From NCBI GenBank assembly GCA_002789615.1, contig PFTO01000166.1:7883-47691 (forward strand): a DNA stretch of 39,809 nt. The letters are read 5' to 3'. This document shows positions 1 to 7,683 of the stretch, one piece after another. The notes beneath the pieces are model-generated. The model was not told where the DNA came from, did no database searches, and was given only the letters and a program-made list of their open reading frames with translations. A program made the translations under genes and the position numbers. Every line of letters starts with the position of its first letter. Within the stretch, counting starts at the first letter, position 1. Source of the DNA: Acidobacteria bacterium CG_4_9_14_3_um_filter_49_7. GTDB lineage: Bacteria; Acidobacteriota; Holophagae; Thermotomaculales; Thermotomaculaceae.

Positions 1-260
1 TCCACCCGCTTCTTCTCGTAGCGTTGCAAAACGTCCTGAAGTTCATCCATATCGGCGGGAATCACCATGCCGTTGTCCCGACACATCAAAAGAACACTGT
101 CCGGTAGCTCCTGCCACTTCTCACTGTGGCCGGGATCCGTCACCGAGCCAAAGTGCCGTGGCAACAGGCGCACCACAGCACCGGTCCTGGCGTTATACAC
201 AACCTGGAGTGTGCCTGCCATCTGGAAAAAGTGATTGTATCGGGACAATTTTTCCGTCAT
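1..260 (-). CDS. N-terminal fragment of a probable radical SAM/SPASM peptide-maturase-like protein (runs off window)
   Basis: An open frame starts with ATG at 260 and runs off the left edge, giving 86 residues. The start reads MTEKLSRYNHFF, followed by VVYNARTGAVVRL. This resembles the N-terminal segment of radical SAM/SPASM enzymes (sulfatase-maturase and peptide-maturase types), which open with a 'SrYN.f....g....YN..tGa...L' pattern before the CxxxCxxC cluster. The cluster would lie outside the window, so the enzyme class is inferred from the N-terminus alone. A weak GGTGAGG lies upstream. The 281-base gap to the next gene holds only low-complexity repeats. Confidence 0.55.
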   Translation of the reverse strand, partial: MTEKLSRYNHFFQMAGTLQVVYNARTGAVVRLLPRHFGSVTDPGHSEKWQELPDSVLLMCRDNGMVIPADMDELQDVLQRYEKKRV

Positions 261-389
261 ATCGGCCTCACCGGACAAATCTAATGAACCGAAAGGTGTT
301 TGCGGTGCCCCCCACCACGTTCAAGTTGTACATTAGCAAAAGTATATCACAAGGATGCTGAGAAGTGTCACTGGAGGTAATGAAGAAAC

Positions 390-540
390 GTGTTCTGTGT
401 TCTGAAAGAAAGAAAAGAGGAGATGGGATCGTAATTTCAGGTAATTTCCAAACTATACCGCATTGATCCATTCTTGAATCTGATTCTCTCGCGTCTTTTT
501 CCGGTCAGAACACAGAAAGCTGAACACTGAACACCTCTTT
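390..540. repeat. Degenerate GAACAC-type repeat patch, inverted arrangement
   Basis: GTGTTCTGTGTTCTGAAAG at 390-408 and a patch at 502-540 are variants of one GAACACT word in opposite orientation. CTGTGTTCTGA (395-405) and its exact complement (505-515) form an 11-base inverted pair about 100 bases apart. The 520-540 part recurs exactly at 39522-39542. No gene was seen in 261-541. Confidence 0.6.
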
Positions 541-541
541 A

Positions 542-2758
542 TCATTCATCATTCTTCACCCGTATCCGTCCACTTCCCGACACGAATCGGCCGATTTTTG
601 CGGCCGATTTTACCCCGGCGGATTTCAATGCAGCGACCAGCCTGTCCCCATCCGGCTCCGTCACGGCTATGAGGAGGCCACCTGAGGTCTGCGCGTCAGA
701 TAAGAGCAGGCGCTCCGTCTGGGGTATTTTCTCATCCCAATCCACACTGTTCTTCACATAAGCGAGGTTGTTCCGGGTACCGCCGGGAATCACGTCTGCC
801 ATGGCCAAATTCCGGACACCGGGGAGAATCGGCACTGCCTGCGACCAGATTTCCCCATCTACTTTTCCGTCGGTTATCATTTCAGAGAGGTGGCCCAGAA
901 GACCGAAACCGGTGACATCGGTACAGGCGTGAATCGCAAACGCCACCATTGTTTCGGCTGCCTTTTGATTCAGTTCTGCCATTGCTTCCACCGCAGGGGC
1001 AAAAGCCTTTTCGTCTATGGCACCCTGTTTCAAAGCCGTGGCGAGAATCCCAGTCCCGATGGGCTTGGTCAACAGCAGTGCGTCACCGGGTTTTGCCCCC
1101 GAGTTGGCCAGTATGCGATCCGGATGCACTGTTCCCACCACCGCCATCCCGAATTTGGGTTCACTATCATCAACAGAATGGCCTCCAAGAATACAAATCC
1201 CCGCTTCTTTTGCTTTGGCAGTTGCCCCCGCCAGTATGCGATCCAGCACGTCCACCGGCAGCCGGTCCACCGGAAAGCCTACAATATTCAACGCAAACAA
1301 CGGCTTACCGCCCATGGCGTAGATGTCGGACAGAGCGTTGGCGGCCGCTATGGCGCCAAACTGGAACGGATCGTCCACCACAGGTGTGAAGAAGTCTACG
1401 GTGGCGACCAGCGCGGTGTCGTCGTTTAGCCTGTAAACGGCTGCGTCATCTGTGGTATCCGCCCCCACAAGCACGTTGGGGTCGTCCGGAACCGGCATCT
1501 TTTTCAGAATGGCTTCCAGTACCTGGGGTTGAATTTTGCACGCGCACCCCATTCCACGGGTAAACCGGGTCAGACAAACCTTTTCTCCAGCCTTCGTTGG
1601 GACTTTCACGGTATCGCCATGGGGTTGGAGAGTTCGAACCGCTTCAAGAATTTCATCTGCCGCCTGGTCAATTTCACCCGTGGACGTCATCCGTCCGGTG
1701 GAAAATCGAACGGTTCCCATGGCATATTCCACCGGCACTCTCATGGCTTCCAGCACCGAGGACACGTCCACTCTGTCTGTGTGGCAGGCCGCCCCGGCAG
1801 AGGCCGCAACTCCTGTCAGCTCCGAAAGGAGCGTATTGGCTTCTACCCCCCGAAAGGAAATACTCAAGGTATTGGGTAGACGGTCAGTCGAATGGCCATT
1901 CACCCGGCACTCTTGAACTCCTTCCGTCAGCCTGTGCTCCAGCCTGTCCCTGAGTGCTGCCGAGTGGGCCATATCTTCTTCAAGACGGGCCATCGCCAGT
2001 TCACAGGCCTTTCCCAGCCCGGCAATTTCCAGGATGTTTTCGGTTCCGGCACGAAATCCCCGTTCGTGGTCTGCACCGTGAACTAGTTTTTCCAGCTTCA
2101 CGCCGCTTCGGATATATAGGGCTCCGATTCCCTTTGGTGCGTATAGTTTGTGTCCGGCAACAGACAGAAGATCCACCCCCGATTCATCCACATGAACCGG
2201 AATTTTACCCACTGCCTGAGCCGCGTCCGTGTGCAGGAGAACGCCCCTGTCATGGGCCAGTTTCGCGATTTTCCCAATAGGCTGAATCGTACCCACTTCG
2301 TTATTTGCCGTCATGATCGTGATGAGAGTTGTCTGTGGTGTAATGGCAGTTTCCACATCATCCACGGAAACCATCCCGGTCTCATCAACCGGCAATACGG
2401 TGACCCGGAATCCGTTTTTTTCCAGGAAACGACAGACCTCCAGAACTGCCGGATGCTCCACTGCGGACGTGATGATATGGTTTCCTCTTTCCCGGTACGC
2501 GAACGCTGCCCCTTTGATGGCATAATTGTTGGATTCGGAGCCGCCGCTGGTAAATACCACTTCGTCAGGCCGACACCTGATTAACGCAGCCACCTGCCGC
2601 CGGGCTATTTCAACCGCATGCTTCGCTTCCATGCCGAAAGAATGGGAACTGGATGGGTTCCCGAACACGCCGTCAAGGAAGGGGCGCATAACTGCCGCAA
2701 CCGCAGGGTCAATGGGAGTTGTTGCGTTGTAATCGAGATAAATCGGTTTATTTTTCAT
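542..2758 (-). CDS. selD: Selenocysteine lyase/cysteine desulfurase fused to selenophosphate synthetase (SelD)
   Basis: This is one 738-residue frame with two full enzymes. Residues 1 to about 385 are a NifS-type PLP enzyme: Lys204 in AGHKLY is the Schiff-base lysine, and Cys325 in SAGAACHTD is the catalytic cysteine. The GAACH-type loop resembles that of animal selenocysteine lyase more than IscS. Residues from about 392 onward are SelD: GCACK has Cys405 and Lys408 at the positions of E. coli Cys17 and Lys20. The SelD half continues with DDAAVY, an ATDFF-like ATVDFF, GGHS, DVTGFGLLGHL and QTSGGLL to the normal SelD end. The likely role is to release selenide (or sulfide) from selenocysteine or cysteine and pass it to ATP-dependent monoselenophosphate formation in the cytoplasm. 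The gene starts 8 bases after the FMN reductase stop, so it is probably co-transcribed. SelD uses Cys, not Sec, at its active site. No selA, selB or mnmH is in the window. Confidence 0.95.
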   Translation of the reverse strand: MKNKPIYLDYNATTPIDPAVAAVMRPFLDGVFGNPSSSHSFGMEAKHAVEIARRQVAALIRCRPDEVVFTSGGSESNNYAIKGAAFAYRERGNHIITSAVEHPAVLEVCRFLEKNGFRVTVLPVDETGMVSVDDVETAITPQTTLITIMTANNEVGTIQPIGKIAKLAHDRGVLLHTDAAQAVGKIPVHVDESGVDLLSVAGHKLYAPKGIGALYIRSGVKLEKLVHGADHERGFRAGTENILEIAGLGKACELAMARLEEDMAHSAALRDRLEHRLTEGVQECRVNGHSTDRLPNTLSISFRGVEANTLLSELTGVAASAGAACHTDRVDVSSVLEAMRVPVEYAMGTVRFSTGRMTSTGEIDQAADEILEAVRTLQPHGDTVKVPTKAGEKVCLTRFTRGMGCACKIQPQVLEAILKKMPVPDDPNVLVGADTTDDAAVYRLNDDTALVATVDFFTPVVDDPFQFGAIAAANALSDIYAMGGKPLFALNIVGFPVDRLPVDVLDRILAGATAKAKEAGICILGGHSVDDSEPKFGMAVVGTVHPDRILANSGAKPGDALLLTKPIGTGILATALKQGAIDEKAFAPAVEAMAELNQKAAETMVAFAIHACTDVTGFGLLGHLSEMITDGKVDGEIWSQAVPILPGVRNLAMADVIPGGTRNNLAYVKNSVDWDEKIPQTERLLLSDAQTSGGLLIAVTEPDGDRLVAALKSAGVKSAAKIGRFVSGSGRIRVKNDE

Positions 2759-2766
2759 GGTCCTGC

Positions 2767-3348
2767 CTATTTCTGAAGTTTTTCGGCAAAGGTCGTCAAG
2801 AGTCCGCCGAGTTGCTCCGCCTTAGCGGCGAGACGGCTGTCTGTCAGTTTTCCTTCGGGGGAAAACACCTTGTGGGCGTGAGGAACCGCCACTTGCTCCG
2901 GAATCACCATTACCTGGAGGTTGGACAACAGCGTCCTCAGGTGCTGCAGACCCCGAACGCCCCCCAGTCCGCCGGGGGAAGCTGCCATGATGGCCGCGAC
3001 CTTACCCTTGAACGGAACCGGCGGGTTCTCCTCTGCAACGGGTCGGGACAACCAATCCAGCGTATTTTTCAACACACCGGAAAAAAAGCCGTTGTACTCC
3101 GGCGAGGCAATCAGAAAACCGTCTGCCTCGGCGAACAGCGCCTTCAGGCGGATTGCCGCTTCCGGAATGCCCTCCACCGTCTCCAGGTCACCATCGTACA
3201 GGGGCATGGGAAAATAATTCAGATGGATTTCTGTCACACGGGCACCCCTGGCCGACGCACCCTGAATGGCGTTGGAAAGCAGCATGCGGTTGAAAGAATC
3301 CGCCCTTGTACTTCCGCTGAAAGCCAGAAAGTTTATTTCGTGGTTCAT
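2767..3348 (-). CDS. NADPH-dependent FMN reductase family flavoprotein
   Basis: This 193-residue protein has the flavodoxin-like fold of the NADPH-dependent FMN/quinone/chromate reductase family (ChrR/YieF and ArsH relatives). The phosphate-binding loop is SGSTRADSFNRML near residue 11. The second flavin-contact motif is SPEYNGFFSGVLKNTLDW near residue 81. Such enzymes transfer two electrons from NAD(P)H to flavin, quinones or metal ions; the physiological substrate cannot be read from the sequence. AAGGAGA precedes the ATG. It lies 31 bases after the phospholipase D-like gene and 8 bases before the lyase-SelD fusion on the same strand, so a three-gene operon is likely. A supporting redox role for selenium reduction is possible but only inferred. 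Confidence 0.88.
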   Translation of the reverse strand: MNHEINFLAFSGSTRADSFNRMLLSNAIQGASARGARVTEIHLNYFPMPLYDGDLETVEGIPEAAIRLKALFAEADGFLIASPEYNGFFSGVLKNTLDWLSRPVAEENPPVPFKGKVAAIMAASPGGLGGVRGLQHLRTLLSNLQVMVIPEQVAVPHAHKVFSPEGKLTDSRLAAKAEQLGGLLTTFAEKLQK

Positions 3349-3379
3349 TGCTTTCTCCTTTTCCAGGTATCGGTCGGCC

Positions 3380-4594
3380 TCAGTATATGCGGGGCGGTGT
3401 GTAGTCGGTTTTCGGGTTGACTTTTACTCCATATGAACTGCTCCAGAGATCGGCAAAGAGCTTGTCCAGTGTTTCCGCAATATTCCGGTCTTTGATTACG
3501 AGTTCCAGGTTTCGGGATGAATAGAAATAATCGTAGCCCCAGTTGCTGGTGCCCACCCAGCAGACATCATCGTCCACCCGCATTACCTTGGAATGGATCA
3601 CCCGTGCGTAGGGGATGAATCCTTCTTTTGATGGCGGAATCGTCACAAACTTAATGGTAATCCCGGGTACACCGGCCAGGGATTTTAAGTCGGCAATCGC
3701 CGGTTTCCGTTTATTCCAGTCGGATACCATCATTTGAATTCGGACACCTCTTGCAGCAGCGGCACGAAGGGCGTTGTCAATATCAAGAAACCGTGTTTTT
3801 GAACGATGACGGTAGGTCGAATAGGTGAGTAGCTGAATGGTAATCTTCTCTTTCGCCCCCCTGATAAGGTTCAGCAATTCCGGCAATGCCGAGTCAATCC
3901 CCGGCGGATTGGTTTTCCCCGGGCTTGCCACCAGCTGGAGCTTCTGGGAAAAATGAATCGGTTTCAGCTTCTTCAATTCCCGGTAGGCACCCGTATCTCC
4001 ACCTGAAAAATTCCAGTCCCCATTGAAAATCTCTGAAATTCCATCAACTACCGCAGGATCGGTAACCTTCACACCGGTTTCGTGAATATGTTTCAGGGAC
4101 CGCCAGTCAAAGTTCTGGCTACCTATGTATGCGGACGTCCCATCCACGACAAAATACTTGCCATGGAGTACTCCCCCGGTAAACTTTCCCCAGTCGAAAA
4201 TTCTCACGGGGATTTTCGCCTTGCGAAAACCGTCAATCAGGTCAACGGAATTCTTCTCCATCTTTTTATCTGTGAGAATCCGAATGGACACTCCCCTTTT
4301 TTTTGCCTGCAAAACGGCATTGACCACTCGCTTCAGCGGCATCTTGTCGCCACCGTTGAGATAAAATTCTCCGAAATCCAGTGTCTTTTCAGCGCCATCA
4401 ATCATTTTCACCCAGGTGTCCACGGCAGAGGGTGTAATTCCCCGCTTCAATGCAGTCTCCACTGGAATTGTCGTCACCACGGTGACAGAACTGAGGTGCT
4501 TTGCCGGGATCGGGACCGTCCCCGCTGACAGCCATATTGTTGATATCCCCAGCCACAGAAACAGGCTTTTCTTCAACAAGCTGGCAAACTTCAT
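3380..4594 (-). CDS. Secreted phospholipase D-like protein, two HKD motifs
   Basis: This 404-residue protein begins with a Sec signal peptide (basic MKFASLLKK, hydrophobic core, small residues near 25). Two PLD half-sites are visible: HGKYFVVDGTSAYIGSQN near the middle and HSKVMRVDDDVCWVGTSN near the C-terminus. Both carry the HxKxxxxD catalytic pattern, so the enzyme should be an active phosphodiesterase or transphosphatidylase of the PLD superfamily, acting in the periplasm or outside the cell. It may be a lipid hydrolase, nuclease or cardiolipin-synthase relative; the substrate is unknown. GGAGGA stands a few bases before the ATG. TTGACA (complement of 4651-4656) with TAGTTA 17 bases on is a possible promoter. 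Confidence 0.9.
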   Translation of the reverse strand: MKFASLLKKSLFLWLGISTIWLSAGTVPIPAKHLSSVTVVTTIPVETALKRGITPSAVDTWVKMIDGAEKTLDFGEFYLNGGDKMPLKRVVNAVLQAKKRGVSIRILTDKKMEKNSVDLIDGFRKAKIPVRIFDWGKFTGGVLHGKYFVVDGTSAYIGSQNFDWRSLKHIHETGVKVTDPAVVDGISEIFNGDWNFSGGDTGAYRELKKLKPIHFSQKLQLVASPGKTNPPGIDSALPELLNLIRGAKEKITIQLLTYSTYRHRSKTRFLDIDNALRAAAARGVRIQMMVSDWNKRKPAIADLKSLAGVPGITIKFVTIPPSKEGFIPYARVIHSKVMRVDDDVCWVGTSNWGYDYFYSSRNLELVIKDRNIAETLDKLFADLWSSSYGVKVNPKTDYTPPRIY

Positions 4595-4764
4595 ATCTTC
4601 CTCCAGAATTGCTCTTCCATATCACAATAACTACCACGAACCGCTACTATTGTCAAAGACTGGAGAGTATTTGCAAAACTGAATCAGGGCAAGGAATTTA
4701 CCCATTTCAACTCAACATCTGTCACCCTTCATCCTTCGCCTTTTATTCATCTTGAGTTTTCCTC

Positions 4765-4792
4765 TTGACAGTAGAGAGAAGATGGCTATAAT
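4765..4792 (+). promoter_or_regulatory. Sigma-70 promoter for initiator tRNA
   Basis: TTGACA at 4765-4770 and TATAAT at 4787-4792 are both perfect consensus with a 16-base spacer. The predicted start lies about 6 bases before the tRNA, so the 5' leader is very short. This is the strongest-looking promoter in the window, as expected for a stable RNA. Confidence 0.9.
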
Positions 4793-4805
4793 AGGTATCC
4801 GGTGA

Positions 4806-4882
4806 CGCGGGGTAGAGCAGTCAGGTAGCTCGTCGGGCTCATAACCCGGAGGCCGTGGGTTCAAATCCCACCCCCGCTACCA
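4806..4882 (+). tRNA. Initiator tRNA-fMet (CAT anticodon), CCA encoded
   Basis: The 77-base cloverleaf has anticodon CAT in the loop CTCATAA and the GTTCAAATC T-loop. It shows the initiator hallmarks: position 1 (C) is not paired with position 72 (T), and three G:C pairs close the anticodon stem (GGG/CCC). The rest closely resembles the E. coli initiator. The terminal CCA is encoded. E. coli has C1:A72; here the mismatch is C1:U72. The gene lies between its own promoter and rplU. Confidence 0.97.
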
Positions 4883-4896
4883 ATTTTCAAATGCAA

Positions 4897-4920
4897 CGCT
4901 CCTGAAGAGTGGGGTTTTTT
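4897..4920 (+). terminator. Weak hairpin plus T-run after tRNA
   Basis: CGCTC and GAGTG form a five-pair stem (one G:U) around CTGAA, followed by GGG and six Ts. It could end the tRNA transcript before the rplU promoter. The stem is short. Confidence 0.4.
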
Positions 4921-4939
4921 GTCTTTGGTACAGGTTTTC

Positions 4940-4967
4940 TTGACGCCGGGACAATTGCTGTGATACA
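4940..4967 (+). promoter_or_regulatory. Probable promoter of the rplU operon
   Basis: TTGACG at 4940-4945 and GATACA at 4962-4967 are 16 bases apart, with a TG extension just upstream of the -10 (4959-4960). The predicted start gives a leader of about 35 bases to the rplU ATG. Confidence 0.5.
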
Positions 4968-5010
4968 GTCAAACGCTGTGTGATGAGATTTCGAGGGAGG
5001 ATTTTGGAAC

Positions 5011-5322
5011 ATGTACGCAATAGTAGAAACCCAGGGCAAGCAGCATAAGGTAATCGAAGGCCAGATTCTCATCGTTGACCGGTTGCTGGCAGATGAAGGC
5101 AGCACCATTGATTTGGAAAAGGTAAGGCTGCTGGGAAAGGACGACAGTGTAGAAGTTGGTACCCCGTATGTGGATGGTGCCAACGTTACAGCCAAAGTCC
5201 TGGAACACAAAAAAGGCAAAAAGGTTCTTGTGTTCAAGAAGAAAAAACGGAAACAGTATAAGCGGATGAAAGGTCATCGCCAATTGCTGACTGTTTTGAA
5301 AATTGAAGGAATCAAGGGGTAA
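5011..5322 (+). CDS. rplU: 50S ribosomal protein L21
   Basis: The 103-residue product is full length for bL21. It opens MYAIVETQGKQHKV and has the basic KKKKRKQYKRMKGHRQ segment that contacts 23S rRNA, then the LTVLKI end. GGGAGG at 4995-5000 is the ribosome binding site. It is first in a tightly packed + strand run; rpmA starts 3 bases after its stop, the usual pairing of L21 and L27. Confidence 0.98.
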   Translation: MYAIVETQGKQHKVIEGQILIVDRLLADEGSTIDLEKVRLLGKDDSVEVGTPYVDGANVTAKVLEHKKGKKVLVFKKKKRKQYKRMKGHRQLLTVLKIEGIKG

Positions 5323-5325
5323 GTA

Positions 5326-5586
5326 ATGGCTCATAAGAAAGGACAGGGAAGTTCCCGAAACGGCAGAGACAGTAACGCCCAGCGACTCGGCGTGAAACGC
5401 CAGGACGGCCAGCTGATCAATGCCGGGACCATTATTGTTCGCCAGCGTGGTACCCATTTCAAACCGGGTGAAAACGTTGGCCGTGGCAAAGATGACACGT
5501 TGTTTGCATTGTCTACCGGCGTTGTCCGCTTCCGTGACCGGGGCCGACTCGGCAAATATGTAACCATAACAGAAGCGCTTCACTAA
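5326..5586 (+). CDS. rpmA: 50S ribosomal protein L27
   Basis: The 86-residue product begins MAHKKGQGSSRNGRDSNAQ, the N-terminal tail of bL27 that reaches the peptidyl-transferase centre. There is no Firmicutes-type cleavable N-terminal extension. The core with GTIIVRQRGTHFKPG is standard. It is followed by a strong hairpin before obgE. Confidence 0.98.
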   Translation: MAHKKGQGSSRNGRDSNAQRLGVKRQDGQLINAGTIIVRQRGTHFKPGENVGRGKDDTLFALSTGVVRFRDRGRLGKYVTITEALH

Positions 5587-5606
5587 TTCTGTTTTCTTGA
5601 CCTATT

Positions 5607-5628
5607 GGGGGGCCTAGTGCCCCCCTTT
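5607..5628 (+). terminator. Hairpin between rpmA and obgE (attenuator or terminator)
   Basis: GGGGGGC (5607-5613) pairs with GCCCCCC (5619-5625) around the loop CTAGT, followed by TTT. The seven G:C pairs make a very stable stem, but the T-tract is short. It probably trims ribosomal protein mRNA from the downstream obgE message, with partial read-through. Confidence 0.6.
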
Positions 5629-5647
5629 GTTGTTTCAGGCGGTTTTT

Positions 5648-6721
5648 ATGTTTGTAGATGAAATGAAAATGATTATCCAGGCGGGCAGCGGCGGGAACGG
5701 CTGCATGAGTTTCCGACGGGAAAAGTATGTTCCAAAGGGCGGTCCTGATGGCGGAGACGGCGGAGACGGCGGAAACGTGATTTTTGAAGGCCATGCCGGC
5801 ATGAACAGCCTGACCCGCTTGCGCCAGCGCCAGCACTACCGTGGGGAAAGAGGTGAACACGGCAAAGGGAAGGACATGCACGGACGAAACGGCCTCCCCT
5901 GTATCGTCAAGGTCCCCATTGGCACAATTGTGCGGGACGCGGAGACTGCAGAACTACTGGCTGAAATCCTCGAAGATGGCCAGCAGGTTGTGATTCAGAA
6001 AGGCGGGAGAGGGGGAAAGGGAAACGCACGGTTCTCCTCCGCAACCAACCGGGCTCCCCGGTATTCTGAAGATGGCCATCTGGTTGAACCCATTGCCATC
6101 CGGCTGGAACTGAAACTGATCGCGGATGTGGCCCTGGTGGGCTATCCAAACGCCGGGAAATCCACACTTATTTCCCGCATTTCCAGCGCCAGGCCAAAGG
6201 TAGATGAGTATGAATTCACGACGCTTCACCCCAACCTGGGTGTCGTGTCTTATGATGATTTCAAGTCTTTTCTCGTTGCGGACATCCCTGGCCTGATTGA
6301 AGGGGCCGCTGAAGGTCGGGGACTTGGAATCAAATTTCTTCGCCATATTGAACGAACCCGCATTCTCCTCCATCTACTGGACGGGGCAACGCCACACGGC
6401 TCACTGGTCGAGGAATTCCAGACCATTCGGGAAGAGGTGAAGAAGTTCAATCCCGACATGCTGAATCGCCATTTTGCCGTCGCAGTAAACAAGATGGACA
6501 GCCTTGGTTCCCAGGATGAACTGGAAGAAATCAGTCAATTCTGCCGGGAAAATCAGATCCCGCTTTTCCGAATTTCAGCTGTGACTGGAGAGGGGCTTGA
6601 AACATTGGTACAAGAACTGGGACACATGGTTGAGTCCTCCCGGCCGGCTCCCACAACGAGAGAGTTAATACAGCCAAAGGAAGAGCCAGGCCTGAAGAAC
6701 GATTTTCTGAACGAGGTATAG
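5648..6721 (+). CDS. obgE: GTPase Obg (CgtA), ribosome assembly and stress GTPase
   Basis: The product is 357 residues from the ATG at 5648, which follows AGGCGG and gives the conserved MFVDEMK opening. An in-frame TTG at 5627 lies inside the hairpin and is unlikely to be the start. The Obg fold (about 1-158) has the glycine-rich FRREKYVPKGGPDGGDGGDGG. The G domain has G1 GYPNAGKST, G3 DIPGL, G4 NKMD and G5 SAVT. The C-terminal tail is short, so the OCT domain is missing or minimal. Known role: 50S maturation and control linked to (p)ppGpp. The stop TAG directly abuts the nadD ATG. Confidence 0.97.
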   Translation: MFVDEMKMIIQAGSGGNGCMSFRREKYVPKGGPDGGDGGDGGNVIFEGHAGMNSLTRLRQRQHYRGERGEHGKGKDMHGRNGLPCIVKVPIGTIVRDAETAELLAEILEDGQQVVIQKGGRGGKGNARFSSATNRAPRYSEDGHLVEPIAIRLELKLIADVALVGYPNAGKSTLISRISSARPKVDEYEFTTLHPNLGVVSYDDFKSFLVADIPGLIEGAAEGRGLGIKFLRHIERTRILLHLLDGATPHGSLVEEFQTIREEVKKFNPDMLNRHFAVAVNKMDSLGSQDELEEISQFCRENQIPLFRISAVTGEGLETLVQELGHMVESSRPAPTTRELIQPKEEPGLKNDFLNEV

Positions 6722-7348
6722 ATGATCGGCTACTACGGCGGAAGCTTTGATCCCATTCACAATGGCCATGTGGAGATTGCTCGGTTTATTGCCGGCTTTG
6801 AGGCCGTCGATTCTGTTTGTTTTGTTCCTGCTGCCACCCATCCCCTTGGAAAAAAGATCTCTTCGTTTTCCCACCGCATCGAAATGACACGACTGGCTGT
6901 AAAGGGAATTGCGGGATTGAGTGTCTCGGATATGGATAACGGCAATGCTGGCCCATGCTACACGATCGATCTGTTGAATCGTCTGAAAAAGTCAGGTAAG
7001 AAACCTTTTTTCTTCATCGCTGGAATGGACAACCTGAATCAGCTCTTTGAATGGAAAGGCTGGGAACAGCTCCTTCAGACCTTTCCCATTGTCTTCACGA
7101 CACGGGCGGGATTGGATGTAGACGAAGCCGCTTTGAATCGGATTTTCAACGCAACCGGAAGAAACATCACACCATCAGAACGAATTGAAGCCGATTTTTC
7201 AGGCTCCACACTGCTGAGAGTACCGGATTATGCAATTTCTTCCAGCGAAATTCGCAAAATGATTTTGAACGGAGAATCACCATCTGGTATGATTAATTCG
7301 GATGTACTTGATTACATAGATACACATGATTTATACAGGAAGGGGTGA
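6722..7348 (+). CDS. nadD: Nicotinate-nucleotide adenylyltransferase
   Basis: The product has 208 residues. It opens with the nucleotidyltransferase motif GGSFDPIHNGH and ends with SSSEIRKMI, the family's ISST.IR motif. It converts nicotinate mononucleotide and ATP to deamido-NAD in NAD synthesis. The start codon follows the obgE stop with no gap, and the stop lies 2 bases before the rsfS ATG, so translation is probably coupled. Confidence 0.95.
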   Translation: MIGYYGGSFDPIHNGHVEIARFIAGFEAVDSVCFVPAATHPLGKKISSFSHRIEMTRLAVKGIAGLSVSDMDNGNAGPCYTIDLLNRLKKSGKKPFFFIAGMDNLNQLFEWKGWEQLLQTFPIVFTTRAGLDVDEAALNRIFNATGRNITPSERIEADFSGSTLLRVPDYAISSSEIRKMILNGESPSGMINSDVLDYIDTHDLYRKG

Positions 7349-7350
7349 AC

Positions 7351-7683
7351 ATGGGATTGTTGGATAACATTATCCAGGCAGCAGAGGAAAAGAAGGCCGA
7401 GAATATTTCAGTCCTGAAAGTGACTGAACTTACGACAATTGCAGACTTTTTCTTCATCACCAGCGGATCATCGGTACCACAAAATCAGGCAATCGCCGAT
7501 GAAATACTGAAAAATGCCGGGCAAAAACCGCTTAATATGGAGGGATACGACCTGGCAGACTGGATTTTAATTGATTTTGGAGATATTATTGTCCATATTT
7601 TCACCGAGGAGAAGCGGGCAACTTACAATCTGGAAAGTCTGTGGGCAGATGCCGAGAAGTTGATCCGGCGAAATGAAGATTAG
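7351..7683 (+). CDS. rsfS: Ribosomal silencing factor RsfS (Iojap family)
   Basis: The product has 110 residues from the ATG at 7351, chosen because AGGAAGGGG lies 5 bases upstream; a GTG at 7345 overlaps the nadD stop and is less likely. The Iojap core is clear: ADFFFITSGSS, then GYDLADWILIDFGDIIVHIF. RsfS binds uL14 and blocks subunit joining in starved cells. It sits between nadD and rlmH, its usual place, and its end overlaps rlmH by 11 bases. Confidence 0.95.
   Translation: MGLLDNIIQAAEEKKAENISVLKVTELTTIADFFFITSGSSVPQNQAIADEILKNAGQKPLNMEGYDLADWILIDFGDIIVHIFTEEKRATYNLESLWADAEKLIRRNED

Noticed and set aside
890..1429. Long + strand frame opposite the lyase-SelD gene
   Set aside because: It is the antisense shadow of a well-supported gene; its translation resembles no protein.
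542..2758. Selenocysteine codon at the SelD active site
   Set aside because: The active-site codon is TGC (Cys405), not TGA; no in-frame TGA is needed anywhere in the gene.
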